Origin: an uncultured Candidatus Melainabacteria bacterium
GTDB lineage: Bacteria > Cyanobacteriota > Vampirovibrionia > Gastranaerophilales > Gastranaerophilaceae
DNA length: 28,884 nucleotides
Reading direction: 5' to 3'
Assembly (NCBI GenBank): GCA_934754855.1
Contig: CAKVJR010000007.1
Location: forward strand, 1-28,884
Positions 16,258-23,042 of this stretch are shown one piece after another. The notes beneath the pieces are model-generated. The model worked only from the letters and a program-made list of their open reading frames with translations. It was not told the origin of the DNA and did not search any database. The stretch's first letter is position 1, and every line of letters starts with the position of its first letter. Position numbers and translations under genes: made by a program.

Positions 16258-17495
16258 CCTCAAATTACTCAAATACCGAAAAATTTTTACATTCAAGCGG
16301 AAAATTCCGCATAAAATTAGGACTTGAAAGGATTTCTGCCATTTTGGAACTTTGCGGAAACCCTCAAGACCGTTTGCAAATCATTCACGTTGCGGGAACA
16401 AACGGAAAAGGCTCTGTTTGTACGCTTACGGCGGAAATTTTAAAACAATCGGGCTATTCGGTCGGATTATATACAAGTCCCCATATTTTCAAGTATAACG
16501 AGCGTTTTAAGGTTAATGGAGAAGATATCGCCGACGAGGATTTTGTTCGGTACGTTTCTGAAATTGAAAAATTGGGAAAGGTGAATGCCCTTGACCTTTC
16601 TGAGTTTGAAATCCTTACGGCGGCAGCGTTTCGGTATTTTTGCGATAAAAAGGTAGATTTTGTCGTGTTAGAAACAGGATTGGGCGGAAGATTTGATGCG
16701 ACAAATGTTGTCGAAAATCCTGTCTTGACGGCAATCACGTCGATATCGATTGACCATAAGGACAGACTTGGTGATACAATTGAGAAAATTGCGTTTGAAA
16801 AAGCGGGAATTTTAAAAACTGATACCGAATGTGTCGTGAATTTCGATAACCTTGGCAGGGAAACGATTTCGGCGGTTGCGAGCGAAAAAAAATCCAAAGT
16901 TGTTTTTGCTGATAAAAATGTGGATATTTTTTTTGAAAATGGCGTAAATTATGCGGTTTTTGACGGTGAAAAGCACGAATTTGCTTTGTTGGGCTTGCAT
17001 CAACGTCAAAATTTGTCTTTGGTTTTGAAAATTGCCGAAGAATTGACGAAAAAAGGTTTAAATATAACTGAAAAGTCAATAAATACGGCACTAAATACCG
17101 CTTTTATCCCCGCAAGATTTCAGTATGATAAAAAATTGAACAGAATTGTTGACGGTTCTCATAACGCCGATGCGGCGATTATGTTGCGAAAAAATTTGGA
17201 TTTTTATTTTCCGAACTCTCACAGAACATGGATTTATGGCTGCTTGTCAACAAAAGAATATGATAAAGTTGTAAATACCTTGTTTCGAGAGGGTGACGAG
17301 GTTTTTCTAAATCAGTTTGACAATCCGAACTCTGTTTCTGCCGAAAAAATTTTTGAAAAAATTAATCCCGAATATAAAATTAAATTTCAAAAATTTGATA
17401 AAACCGCAAATATGTTAAATTTTTCTTGTAAAAAAAATCTTATGATAATAACAGGATCTTTTTACATGATAAGCGAACTGGTCTCGAATTTATAG
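16254..17495 (+). CDS. folC: Bifunctional folylpolyglutamate synthase/dihydrofolate synthase
   Basis: FolC attaches glutamate to dihydropteroate and to folates in the cytoplasm, using the same ligase fold as the Mur enzymes. The 413 aa contain HVAGTNGKGSVCTLTAEIL (ATP loop near residues 43-61), YTSPHIFKYNERFKVNGEDI, VLETGLGGRFDATNVV, and SISIDHKDRLGDTIEKIAFEKAGI, all characteristic FolC segments. The C-terminal domain holds VDGSHNADA. Its start overlaps the murG stop as ATGA. Placing folC at the end of a mur gene run is not standard dcw order. The run appears to end here, though no strong terminator is seen before the response-regulator gene. Confidence 0.95.
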   Translation: MTSNYSNTEKFLHSSGKFRIKLGLERISAILELCGNPQDRLQIIHVAGTNGKGSVCTLTAEILKQSGYSVGLYTSPHIFKYNERFKVNGEDIADEDFVRYVSEIEKLGKVNALDLSEFEILTAAAFRYFCDKKVDFVVLETGLGGRFDATNVVENPVLTAITSISIDHKDRLGDTIEKIAFEKAGILKTDTECVVNFDNLGRETISAVASEKKSKVVFADKNVDIFFENGVNYAVFDGEKHEFALLGLHQRQNLSLVLKIAEELTKKGLNITEKSINTALNTAFIPARFQYDKKLNRIVDGSHNADAAIMLRKNLDFYFPNSHRTWIYGCLSTKEYDKVVNTLFREGDEVFLNQFDNPNSVSAEKIFEKINPEYKIKFQKFDKTANMLNFSCKKNLMIITGSFYMISELVSNL

Positions 17496-17578
17496 CCTAA
17501 GTGGACTATCTTTCAGACCAATCAATGCCCGCATTAAAAGGATTATTATTCTGTTATAAATTTGAAACGGAGAAAAAT

Positions 17579-18256
17579 ATGAATGCAACTGTAACAGATG
17601 AGGTTAGTGTAGTTATTATCGAGGATTACAAACTTACGAGAATCGGCTTACGCTCGACGCTGAACGAATTTGAGCATATCAATGTTGTCGGCGAGGCGGA
17701 AGATGCGGTGACGGGGCTTGAGATAATCGCAAGAGAAAAACCGAATGTAGTGTTGATGGATTTGGGATTGCCCGGAATGAACGGGCTTGAGGCAACTCAA
17801 CGGACGAAAGATATTTCGCCCGATACGAATGTTATTATTTTGACTTCGCATGAGAGAGGCGAAGAAGTTGTTGCCGCACTCGGTTCGGGGGCTTGTGCAT
17901 ATTGCCTTAAAGACATTGACCCGAATGTTTTGTCGCAAGTGATTTTGAACGTGGCAAAAGGTGCTTGTTGGATTGATGCGACTGTCGCAAGAGCGGCGTT
18001 GGATTTGTTCCCGAAACCCGAAAATATTGCGGAATTGCCCTGTGCCGACGTTTCTGATGCAAGGGCTCAGTTGACTGACCGTGAACTTGAGGTTTTGAAA
18101 CATCTTGTTCAAGGAAAAAGCAATACTGAGATTGCGAAAGAGTTAATCGTCAGTGTTCACACTGCAAAGGCTCACGTTTGCAGCATTTTGCAAAAATTGT
18201 GTGTCGATGATAGAGTTCAGGCGGCGGTTAAAGCGATTAAAGAGCATATTATTTAA
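17579..18256 (+). CDS. NarL/LuxR-type DNA-binding response regulator
   Basis: A two-component response regulator of 225 aa. The N-terminal receiver domain begins SVVIIEDYKLTRIGL (acidic pocket E-D), has the phosphoacceptor Asp in NVVLMDLGLPGMNG, a Thr in IILTSH and the conserved Lys in CLKDI. The C-terminal LuxR helix-turn-helix runs from LTDRELEVLKHLVQGKSNTEIAKEL through SVHTAKAHVCSILQKL. No histidine kinase gene is adjacent, so its input is unknown. The ATG at 17579 is chosen over a GTG at 17501 because ACGGAG lies just upstream and the receiver domain begins normally from it. It converges on the menG gene and the two stop codons overlap. Which genes it controls cannot be deduced. Confidence 0.93.
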   Translation: MNATVTDEVSVVIIEDYKLTRIGLRSTLNEFEHINVVGEAEDAVTGLEIIAREKPNVVLMDLGLPGMNGLEATQRTKDISPDTNVIILTSHERGEEVVAALGSGACAYCLKDIDPNVLSQVILNVAKGACWIDATVARAALDLFPKPENIAELPCADVSDARAQLTDRELEVLKHLVQGKSNTEIAKELIVSVHTAKAHVCSILQKLCVDDRVQAAVKAIKEHII

Positions 18257-18945
18257 GACTTTTTTGCAGTCAGAGCGGATATTGTGCCGAAAAGAAAATT
18301 TCTGATTTTTATATTGGTAAATCCCTCTGATTGCAAAAGTTTTGCTAATTTTTGCGGTGATGGATAATCCCTTTGACTTTCAACAAGATATTGATAAGGA
18401 AATTTATTTTTGTGAAATATTTTGCCAAGTTGTGGAATTACTTTGTCCAAAATCAACGGATATAGCCATTTCAAGGTCGGTTTGCCCAAATCGAGAATAA
18501 GAATTTCGCCGTCTTTTTTTAGAACTCTGAAAATTTCGCTAAGGGCGGAGTTGATATTAGGAAGATTTCTCAACCCGAAAGAAATTGTGCAGAGGTCGAA
18601 TGAATTGTCTTGAAACGGCATATTCATTGCGTTTCCCTCGATAAAATTTATGTCATAATTTTTTGCTTTTCGGCTTGCAATTTTCAACATCTCAGGTGAA
18701 AAATCGAGAGCGGTAATTTTTGCGGTCGGATATTTTTGAGCAAGCATTATTGCTATGTCGCCTGTTCCTGTGCAAAGGTCTAAAACGTTGCAGTGATTGA
18801 ACTTTAGGCTTCTTGTGGATATCCGTTTTATTGATTTTTGCAAGAAAAAAGTCATAATGTTATTCAAAAAATCGTAATCTTTTGCAATATCGTTAAACAT
18901 TGATTTCATTGCGTTTGAGTCGTTTTTGTCGGGTATTTGATTCAT
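18253..18945 (-). CDS. ubiE: MenG/UbiE quinone C-methyltransferase
   Basis: SAM-dependent methyltransferase that, in this family, methylates demethylmenaquinone or a ubiquinone precursor. It is 230 aa, normal for UbiE/MenG. Visible motifs are MFNDIAKDYDFLNNIM near the N-terminus, SAM-binding motif I VLDLCTGTGDIA (about residues 49-60), ALDFSPEMLKIA, and the family signature region FDLCTISFGLRNLPN, with YLVESQRDYPSP near the C-terminus. Which quinone is made cannot be read here, as no other quinone gene is in the window. No Shine-Dalgarno sequence is seen: an extended -10 box ends six bases before the ATG, suggesting a leaderless mRNA. The stop overlaps the convergent response-regulator stop by three bases. 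Confidence 0.92.
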   Translation of the reverse strand: MNQIPDKNDSNAMKSMFNDIAKDYDFLNNIMTFFLQKSIKRISTRSLKFNHCNVLDLCTGTGDIAIMLAQKYPTAKITALDFSPEMLKIASRKAKNYDINFIEGNAMNMPFQDNSFDLCTISFGLRNLPNINSALSEIFRVLKKDGEILILDLGKPTLKWLYPLILDKVIPQLGKIFHKNKFPYQYLVESQRDYPSPQKLAKLLQSEGFTNIKIRNFLFGTISALTAKKS

Positions 18946-18951
18946 TTTTTG

Positions 18952-18960
18952 ATTATCGCA
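18952..18960 (-). promoter_or_regulatory. Extended -10 promoter of menG/ubiE, probably leaderless
   Basis: On the minus strand TGCGATAAT (extended TGn plus -10 GATAAT) is followed by CAAAAA and then the menG ATG at 18945. There is no good -35 at normal spacing. The geometry (six bases between -10 and ATG) is the same as at recF. Confidence 0.45.
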
Positions 18961-18972
18961 CGAATTTAGCCG

Positions 18973-19004
18973 AAAGAAAACCCCGAAAATGTTAATTTTC
19001 GGGG
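18973..19004 (-). terminator. Rho-independent terminator of the LTXXQ-protein gene
   Basis: A perfect 10-bp stem (CCCCGAAAAT at 18981-18990, ATTTTCGGGG at 18995-19004) with loop GTTA. On the minus strand it is followed by TTTTCTTT, and it lies about 35 bases beyond the stop codon of the minus-strand gene at 19039-19653. Confidence 0.88.
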
Positions 19005-19038
19005 GATTGATGTCTATGGTGACAGTGTAAAATTGTTT

Positions 19039-19653
19039 TTAATCGGGGAATACGGGCATCGGGTGATGCGGGTGGCGAGGCTTCATTGGCGGCTTGTGAG
19101 TTTTTTTGAACTGCTCAAGTTTTTGCTTTTGAGCCTTGGTCAAAAGTGACTCAAATTGTTCCATGTCAGCCTTTCGGATTTCATTTTTTTGATTTTGCAA
19201 TTTTTGGATTTTTTCAAAAATCGGTTGGATTTGCTCTCTTTTTTGTTCGCAAGAAAGAGCGTCATTCTCTTTGATTTCCCAGATTTGATTTTGATAATCA
19301 TGGATTTGTTTGCGAATCGGCTTCATTTTTTTTTTGGACATTTCACGTATTTTATCCATTTGAGCCTTTTGAGCCTCTGTCAAATTGAGTTCGGGCTTGG
19401 GGGGCATTTTCTTGTCCATTTTCGGCGGGGGTGGAAGTTCGTTTCCCTTTGCATCATAAACCTTTTGACCTTTTTTCGGTGGAGTTGTCAATTCTTTGCC
19501 GTTTTTGTCATACAATTTGGGCATTTCACGGTGCATAGGCGGCATTCTGAAGTCGCAGCCTGCATCTGCCAATTTATCTTCTTCCGCAAAAGCGGGTGCA
19601 TTAAAAAGCATTGCGAGAAGTAAAGTCGAAGTTAATAAAAGTGATTTTTTCAT
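19039..19653 (-). CDS. Spy/CpxP/CnrX-like periplasmic LTXXQ protein
   Basis: A 204-aa exported protein. The signal peptide MKKSLLLTSTLLLAMLFNAP ends with likely cleavage after AFA (residue 23). A Pro/Lys-rich region follows, with two repeats of the form YDxxGxEL (about 48-54 and 66-72). A helical domain is bounded by two LTXXQ motifs, LTEAQ (91-95) and LTKAQ (171-175), the hallmark of the Spy/CpxP/ZraP/CnrX group of periplasmic chaperones and metal or stress sensors. Met- and His-rich ends (MPPMHREM near 37-44; HPHHPMP at 194-200) could bind metal ions. It follows the sigma gene on the same strand after 73 bases and has its own AAAGG ribosome binding site and a strong terminator. Role as sensor or effector of the adjacent ECF sigma factor is inferred. 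Confidence 0.85.
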   Translation of the reverse strand: MKKSLLLTSTLLLAMLFNAPAFAEEDKLADAGCDFRMPPMHREMPKLYDKNGKELTTPPKKGQKVYDAKGNELPPPPKMDKKMPPKPELNLTEAQKAQMDKIREMSKKKMKPIRKQIHDYQNQIWEIKENDALSCEQKREQIQPIFEKIQKLQNQKNEIRKADMEQFESLLTKAQKQKLEQFKKTHKPPMKPRHPHHPMPVFPD

Positions 19654-19726
19654 TTTTAGCCTTTCTTTTTTACGCTAAACACATGTCTTGCTTGGCGTTT
19701 CTCTCTTTTTTGTTTTGTCGGTTTTT

Positions 19727-20215
19727 TTATAAGACGTCTTGTAATTTTTCGTAAAGTGCCTGTCTTGCCTTGAAAATTCTTGATTTTACAGTGCCTAACG
19801 GGCAATTTAATTTTTCTGCAATTTCTTGATAATCCAAACCGTCAATTTCGTAGAGTACGATTGATTCTTGGAGTTTTTGGGGAAGTTCAAGAATTGCTTT
19901 TGCGACTTTTTTTCTTCTTAATTTTTGTTCAAAAACTTCGGAGAGGTCGCATTTGTTATCGGGTAAATTCGCCGTTTCGTCATCGGGTGCAAACATCGAT
20001 GAATAGCGGTTGTATGCCGATTTTAGGTAATCCTTGCAAATATTTGAGGTAATCGTGCTTATCCATTGGCGGAATTTGCCGTTTTCGTCGTATTTGCCGA
20101 GATTTTTCCATACTCGAACGAAAACCTCTTGCTCCAAATCTTCGTTTGGATTGCCTGTAAGGTTCTTTATTATTGCCTTTACGCTACTTTTGTAATTATC
20201 GATAATTTGTTTCAA
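19727..20215 (-). CDS. ECF-type RNA polymerase sigma factor, TTG start
   Basis: A 162-aa sigma-70 family protein with only regions 2 and 4. Region 2 includes EDLEQEVFVRVWKNL and FRQWISTITSNICKDYLKS. Region 4 includes ILELPQKLQESIVLYEIDGL, YQEIAEKLNCPLGTVKSRIFKARQAL. It would direct RNA polymerase to a small stress regulon. The start is TTG at 20215..20213: no in-frame ATG fits region 2, and AAGGA, overlapping the anti-sigma stop codon, lies eight bases upstream. The anti-sigma gene precedes it by 11 bases, so the two are translationally linked. The weak start may keep sigma below anti-sigma. It is followed by the LTXXQ protein gene. Confidence 0.92.
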   Translation of the reverse strand: MKQIIDNYKSSVKAIIKNLTGNPNEDLEQEVFVRVWKNLGKYDENGKFRQWISTITSNICKDYLKSAYNRYSSMFAPDDETANLPDNKCDLSEVFEQKLRRKKVAKAILELPQKLQESIVLYEIDGLDYQEIAEKLNCPLGTVKSRIFKARQALYEKLQDVL

Positions 20216-20226
20216 GCCGGAAATCC

Positions 20227-20589
20227 TTAGTTGTAGTCGAAAAATCCATAATCGTCCACGGGAAGCCCGTCTTGAGAGATAACAGAGGTTTCTGTGTTAG
20301 CCTTTACAAAATTGTTAAAACGCTGATGCTGCTTGACTTCAAAGCCTGTAAAGACACCGACTGATGTGAACAATACAAGCACACAGGCAATTTTGCACAT
20401 CAATTTTTTTGCGTTATTTTTTTTCGCCATTGCCCTGTATGTTGGTGCCGAATCCTGTATCAGTGCGGATAAGCGGAGTTCTTTTTCAAACTCTTTTTTG
20501 CAATCATCACAATCTTGCAAGTGGTCAAAAAAGTCCTTTTCGCTTGCAAACATTGAGTATGCTTCGTATTTTGTACATTTTTCCGTCAT
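20227..20589 (-). CDS. Zinc-finger (ZAS) transmembrane anti-sigma factor
   Basis: A 120-aa protein whose N-terminal cytoplasmic part has the ZAS pattern His-x3-Cys-x2-Cys in FFDHLQDCDDCKKEF. A single membrane segment follows (CKIACVLVLFTSVGVFTGF), then a short outward tail of about 35 residues. Such proteins hold the cognate ECF sigma factor at the membrane until a signal arrives. The ATG at 20589 is preferred over an upstream reading (20640) because AGAGGA lies seven to eight bases upstream and an ECF-like promoter sits between the two candidates. Its place before the sigma gene, rather than after it, is the less common order. The small outer tail suggests the separate LTXXQ protein may do the sensing. 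Confidence 0.85.
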   Translation of the reverse strand: MTEKCTKYEAYSMFASEKDFFDHLQDCDDCKKEFEKELRLSALIQDSAPTYRAMAKKNNAKKLMCKIACVLVLFTSVGVFTGFEVKQHQRFNNFVKANTETSVISQDGLPVDDYGFFDYN

Positions 20590-20612
20590 AATTTTTTCCT
20601 CTGACACTTTGT

Positions 20613-20637
20613 AAAACGAAAAAGATAAAAATTTGTT
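20613..20637 (-). promoter_or_regulatory. ECF-type promoter, likely autoregulatory
   Basis: On the minus strand GAAC (AAC core at 20637..20635) is followed by 16 bases and CGTTTTA (CGT core at 20618..20616). An AAC -35 and a CGT -10 at 16 bases is the typical layout of ECF promoters. Transcription would start near 20606, about 17 bases before the anti-sigma ATG, consistent with the sigma factor driving its own operon. Confidence 0.55.
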
Positions 20638-20800
20638 CACTTTTAGAAGTAATAAGCGTTCTTGATTGTTTGAAGTCTGAAAAACTAATCATAGTGTGCG
20701 TTTTTGGCTATTGTTAAAGGTTGCAGAAAAGTCCAAATGTAACAAAATATTTACAATTCATCTTTTTTGTTTCACTTGTTATTTGTGTTATACAACAGAT

Positions 20801-20829
20801 TTGCAGTGTGGAAAAATAACTGCTATATT
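20801..20829 (+). promoter_or_regulatory. Sigma-70 promoter driving the phage-like module
   Basis: TTGCAG (20801-20806), a 17-base spacer and TATATT (20824-20829), preceded by TGC, give a good vegetative promoter about 90 bases ahead of the first module gene. A small inverted repeat, TGTT-ATAC-AACA (20786-20797), lies just upstream of the -35. The 160 bases between this and the ECF promoter show no other feature. Confidence 0.6.
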
Positions 20830-20916
20830 AAAATCAGCCTTTGGGTTCAAAAGGTTCACATAAGTCCTAAACAGGCGTGAAAACTGGCGAACTGATTTTT
20901 GAAGGAGGGGTTAGTA

Positions 20917-21315
20917 ATGTTATCTTGTTGCGGCAGGCAATTCTATGCTGCCGAAAAAATTTTGTTGCCTACTCGGGGCAAACTTTACCGTTGCTTGGAA
21001 TACGGTCATTGTCCGAACTGTGCGACGGCTGTTTCGAGATTAATTGAACAGGATAGAAATTATGATATAAAGGCAAAAGACTGCAGAGGCAGAAAAGCCG
21101 ACAGGGCTTATGAAAAGGCGATTTCACAAAGAAAACGCTATCTTGAAACGGTTTCTCAAGGCACAAAATCGGGTGAAAATTTTTATTATGGCGATTTTCG
21201 AAAAACTCGCAGATTTGATGAAAACAATCAGCCCGTTTATGTTCAATTGCGGAAAAATTTTAACAACAAAACCGAAATTTTAGGCGAGGTTGTAACACAT
21301 TATCAAAAAATTTGA
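20917..21315 (+). CDS. Small Cys-rich phage-module protein, possible zinc ribbon
   Basis: A 132-aa protein I do not recognise. It has an N-terminal CC pair (residues 4-5) and, about 25 residues later, a C-x5-C-x2-C pattern around YGHCPNC, which could form a zinc knuckle. The rest is charged, Lys/Arg-rich and probably partly helical, with KTRRFDENNQPVYVQLRKNF as a possible strand-rich end. The start is ATG 20917, set by an unusually strong AAGGAGGGG (20902-20910); a TTG at 20899 lies before that site and is rejected. It is the first gene after the module promoter and lies seven bases before the terS-like gene. A role in DNA packaging or late-gene regulation is possible but only a guess. Confidence 0.75.
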   Translation: MLSCCGRQFYAAEKILLPTRGKLYRCLEYGHCPNCATAVSRLIEQDRNYDIKAKDCRGRKADRAYEKAISQRKRYLETVSQGTKSGENFYYGDFRKTRRFDENNQPVYVQLRKNFNNKTEILGEVVTHYQKI

Positions 21316-21322
21316 GGATTGT

Positions 21323-21742
21323 ATGGCTGAAAAAAAGAAAAAATTGCCGATAAAGAAAACGGAATACAAAAAACTTGTAAACGACTGTCTTTCTTTGATT
21401 TCGGATTACAAACTGTTGTTTGTTAACGATTTGATTGCACTTTTACCTTTTTCAAAATCAACATTTTATGTTTACGGACTCGACAAGTCTGATGCAATCA
21501 AAGATGCAATCGAAAGCAATCGAACGATGATTAAGCAGAAACTTCGTGCAAAATGGTATGAAAGCACTACTCCCACACTGCAAATCGCCCTTTACAAAAT
21601 CCTCGCAACTCCTGAGGAAAGAAAAGCAATGAGCAGCAGTTCTAAAGAGGCGAAAACTGACGGTATGCTTCCTCTTGAGGTGCAAAAGGCTTATCTTTCA
21701 AGCCTTGAAAAAATGGCGGACGGTGACGACGATGCCGATTGA
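21323..21742 (+). CDS. Putative terminase small subunit
   Basis: A 139-aa basic protein directly before the terminase large subunit. It starts with a lysine-rich tail (MAEKKKKLPIKKTEYK), then a predicted DNA-binding helix-turn-helix-like segment (LFVNDLIALLPFSKSTFYVYGL), then helices with LQIALYKILATPEERKAMSS, an ending often seen in terminase small subunits of this kind, and an acidic tail (EKMADGDDDAD). Small terminases recognise packaging-site DNA and recruit the large subunit. GAGGA precedes the ATG by a normal distance. The stop overlaps the terL start by 11 bases. The call rests on position, size and layout more than on sequence identity. Confidence 0.8.
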   Translation: MAEKKKKLPIKKTEYKKLVNDCLSLISDYKLLFVNDLIALLPFSKSTFYVYGLDKSDAIKDAIESNRTMIKQKLRAKWYESTTPTLQIALYKILATPEERKAMSSSSKEAKTDGMLPLEVQKAYLSSLEKMADGDDDAD

Positions 21743-23024
21743 TTGGACAAAATCTAAATACGGAAAAAAACACAGGCTGTTTTTGAGCAAAAAGCCCGAA
21801 AATATGAAGTTTTTTACACTTTGTGACGGTGCAGCCCGCTCGGGCAAAACGCTTTCTGTCATTTATAAAATCCCTCAAATTTTTTCTTATATCGGTAATG
21901 ATTATTTGAAAGTTTTTTCGGGCTATTCAAAGTCAACCGTCCGAAACAATGTATTGACTGAACTTTTGCCCTATTTGAGAAATTATCACGGTGCAACTTG
22001 CAAATATAATTCTCAATCGGGCGAACTCGACATAAAACTTTGGGGCAAAAATTATTCCTGCTTTGTAACAGGGGGCGGAAAATCCGACAGCGATGCCGCA
22101 ATCCAAGGCGGGACTTGGGATTTCTGGTACGCAAACGAACTCCCGAAACACCACTACTCCTTTTATAATATGGCACTCAGCCGTTTAACTTCCGAACGGG
22201 CAAGGCTCGTCGCTGACAGCAATCCTGAAAGCCCCAACCATTGGCTCTATGTTGAAAAAATTAAGCCCTTTCTCGACGAAAACCCTGATGTAAAAAGCGT
22301 TTTTGACTATTTCCATTTTACGATGGAAGATAATTTGAATTTGTCGAAAACCTTTATCGAAAATCAAAAAAAACTCTATCGAGGAGTGTTTGAAGCCCGC
22401 AAAATAAAAGGGCTTTGGGTTATTGCAGATGGACTTGTCTATGACACTTTTTCGACAATCAAACATACCTGTTTCCACGATGAAATTCTCAAAAAAATTG
22501 CAAATTATGATTTCATCGAATATTTTTTAGGACTTGATTGGGGTTGGAATCACCCGCTATCATGCGGTTTATACGGATTTACCAAAAATAAAGTCTATTA
22601 TAAAATCGATGAACTTTACGGCTCAAAACTCAATGAAGTCGATGTTATTCGTTGGATTAACGATAAACAAAAAGAATATGGCAGATATTTCAGGTTCCTG
22701 AATGCCGATAATGCCCGCCCTGAGCAAAATCACAAACTCAGACAGGCTCTTCCAAATATGATTATTTACGAAGAAAAACCTCGTTTGCAAGACAGTATCT
22801 CAGTTTTGCGGGGGTTGATAAATTACGACAAACTAATCATAAACTCCGACAGGTGCAAAAATACTCTTCGTGAATTTAAAATTTATCGCTACCCGTCAGA
22901 GGACGAAAAGTCCCGCTATGAGGACGATGTCCCCGTAAAAGAAAACGACGACACAATGGACGAAACAAGATATGCGATAACTTTTTATGAATCACACTTT
23001 GCTAAAAGAATTATCGGATATTAG
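21732..23024 (+). CDS. Phage terminase large subunit (ATPase/nuclease)
   Basis: The DNA-packaging motor that pumps DNA into the capsid and cuts it. From ATG 21732 it is 430 aa. The N-terminal ATPase has a Walker A-like GAARSGKT and a Walker B-like segment FWYANELPKHHYSF, in which Asn occupies the place of the usual Asp before the catalytic Glu, then ARLVADSNPESPNHWLY (coupling-type motif). The C-terminal RNase H-like nuclease shows FLGLDWGWNHPLSCGLYG with its Asp, NADNARPEQNHKL, and a final acidic motif near NDDTMDETRYAI. This is the PBSX/SPP1-type layout. A longer reading from 21675 would overlap the small subunit by 68 bases and is not needed. The next gene starts 171 bases later, after a repeat cluster. 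Confidence 0.92.
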   Translation: MPIDWTKSKYGKKHRLFLSKKPENMKFFTLCDGAARSGKTLSVIYKIPQIFSYIGNDYLKVFSGYSKSTVRNNVLTELLPYLRNYHGATCKYNSQSGELDIKLWGKNYSCFVTGGGKSDSDAAIQGGTWDFWYANELPKHHYSFYNMALSRLTSERARLVADSNPESPNHWLYVEKIKPFLDENPDVKSVFDYFHFTMEDNLNLSKTFIENQKKLYRGVFEARKIKGLWVIADGLVYDTFSTIKHTCFHDEILKKIANYDFIEYFLGLDWGWNHPLSCGLYGFTKNKVYYKIDELYGSKLNEVDVIRWINDKQKEYGRYFRFLNADNARPEQNHKLRQALPNMIIYEEKPRLQDSISVLRGLINYDKLIINSDRCKNTLREFKIYRYPSEDEKSRYEDDVPVKENDDTMDETRYAITFYESHFAKRIIGY

Positions 23025-23042
23025 TTAATAATTGCAAGTGAA

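Noticed and set aside
20638..20800. Attachment site or tRNA at the left border of the phage-like module
   Set aside because: No tRNA-like cloverleaf and no sequence duplicated elsewhere in the window was seen. The right border lies outside, so an att repeat cannot be tested.
21675..21731. Longer N-terminus for the terminase large subunit
   Set aside because: It would extend the overlap with the small-subunit gene from 11 to 68 bases. The ATG at 21732 gives a normal terminase start.
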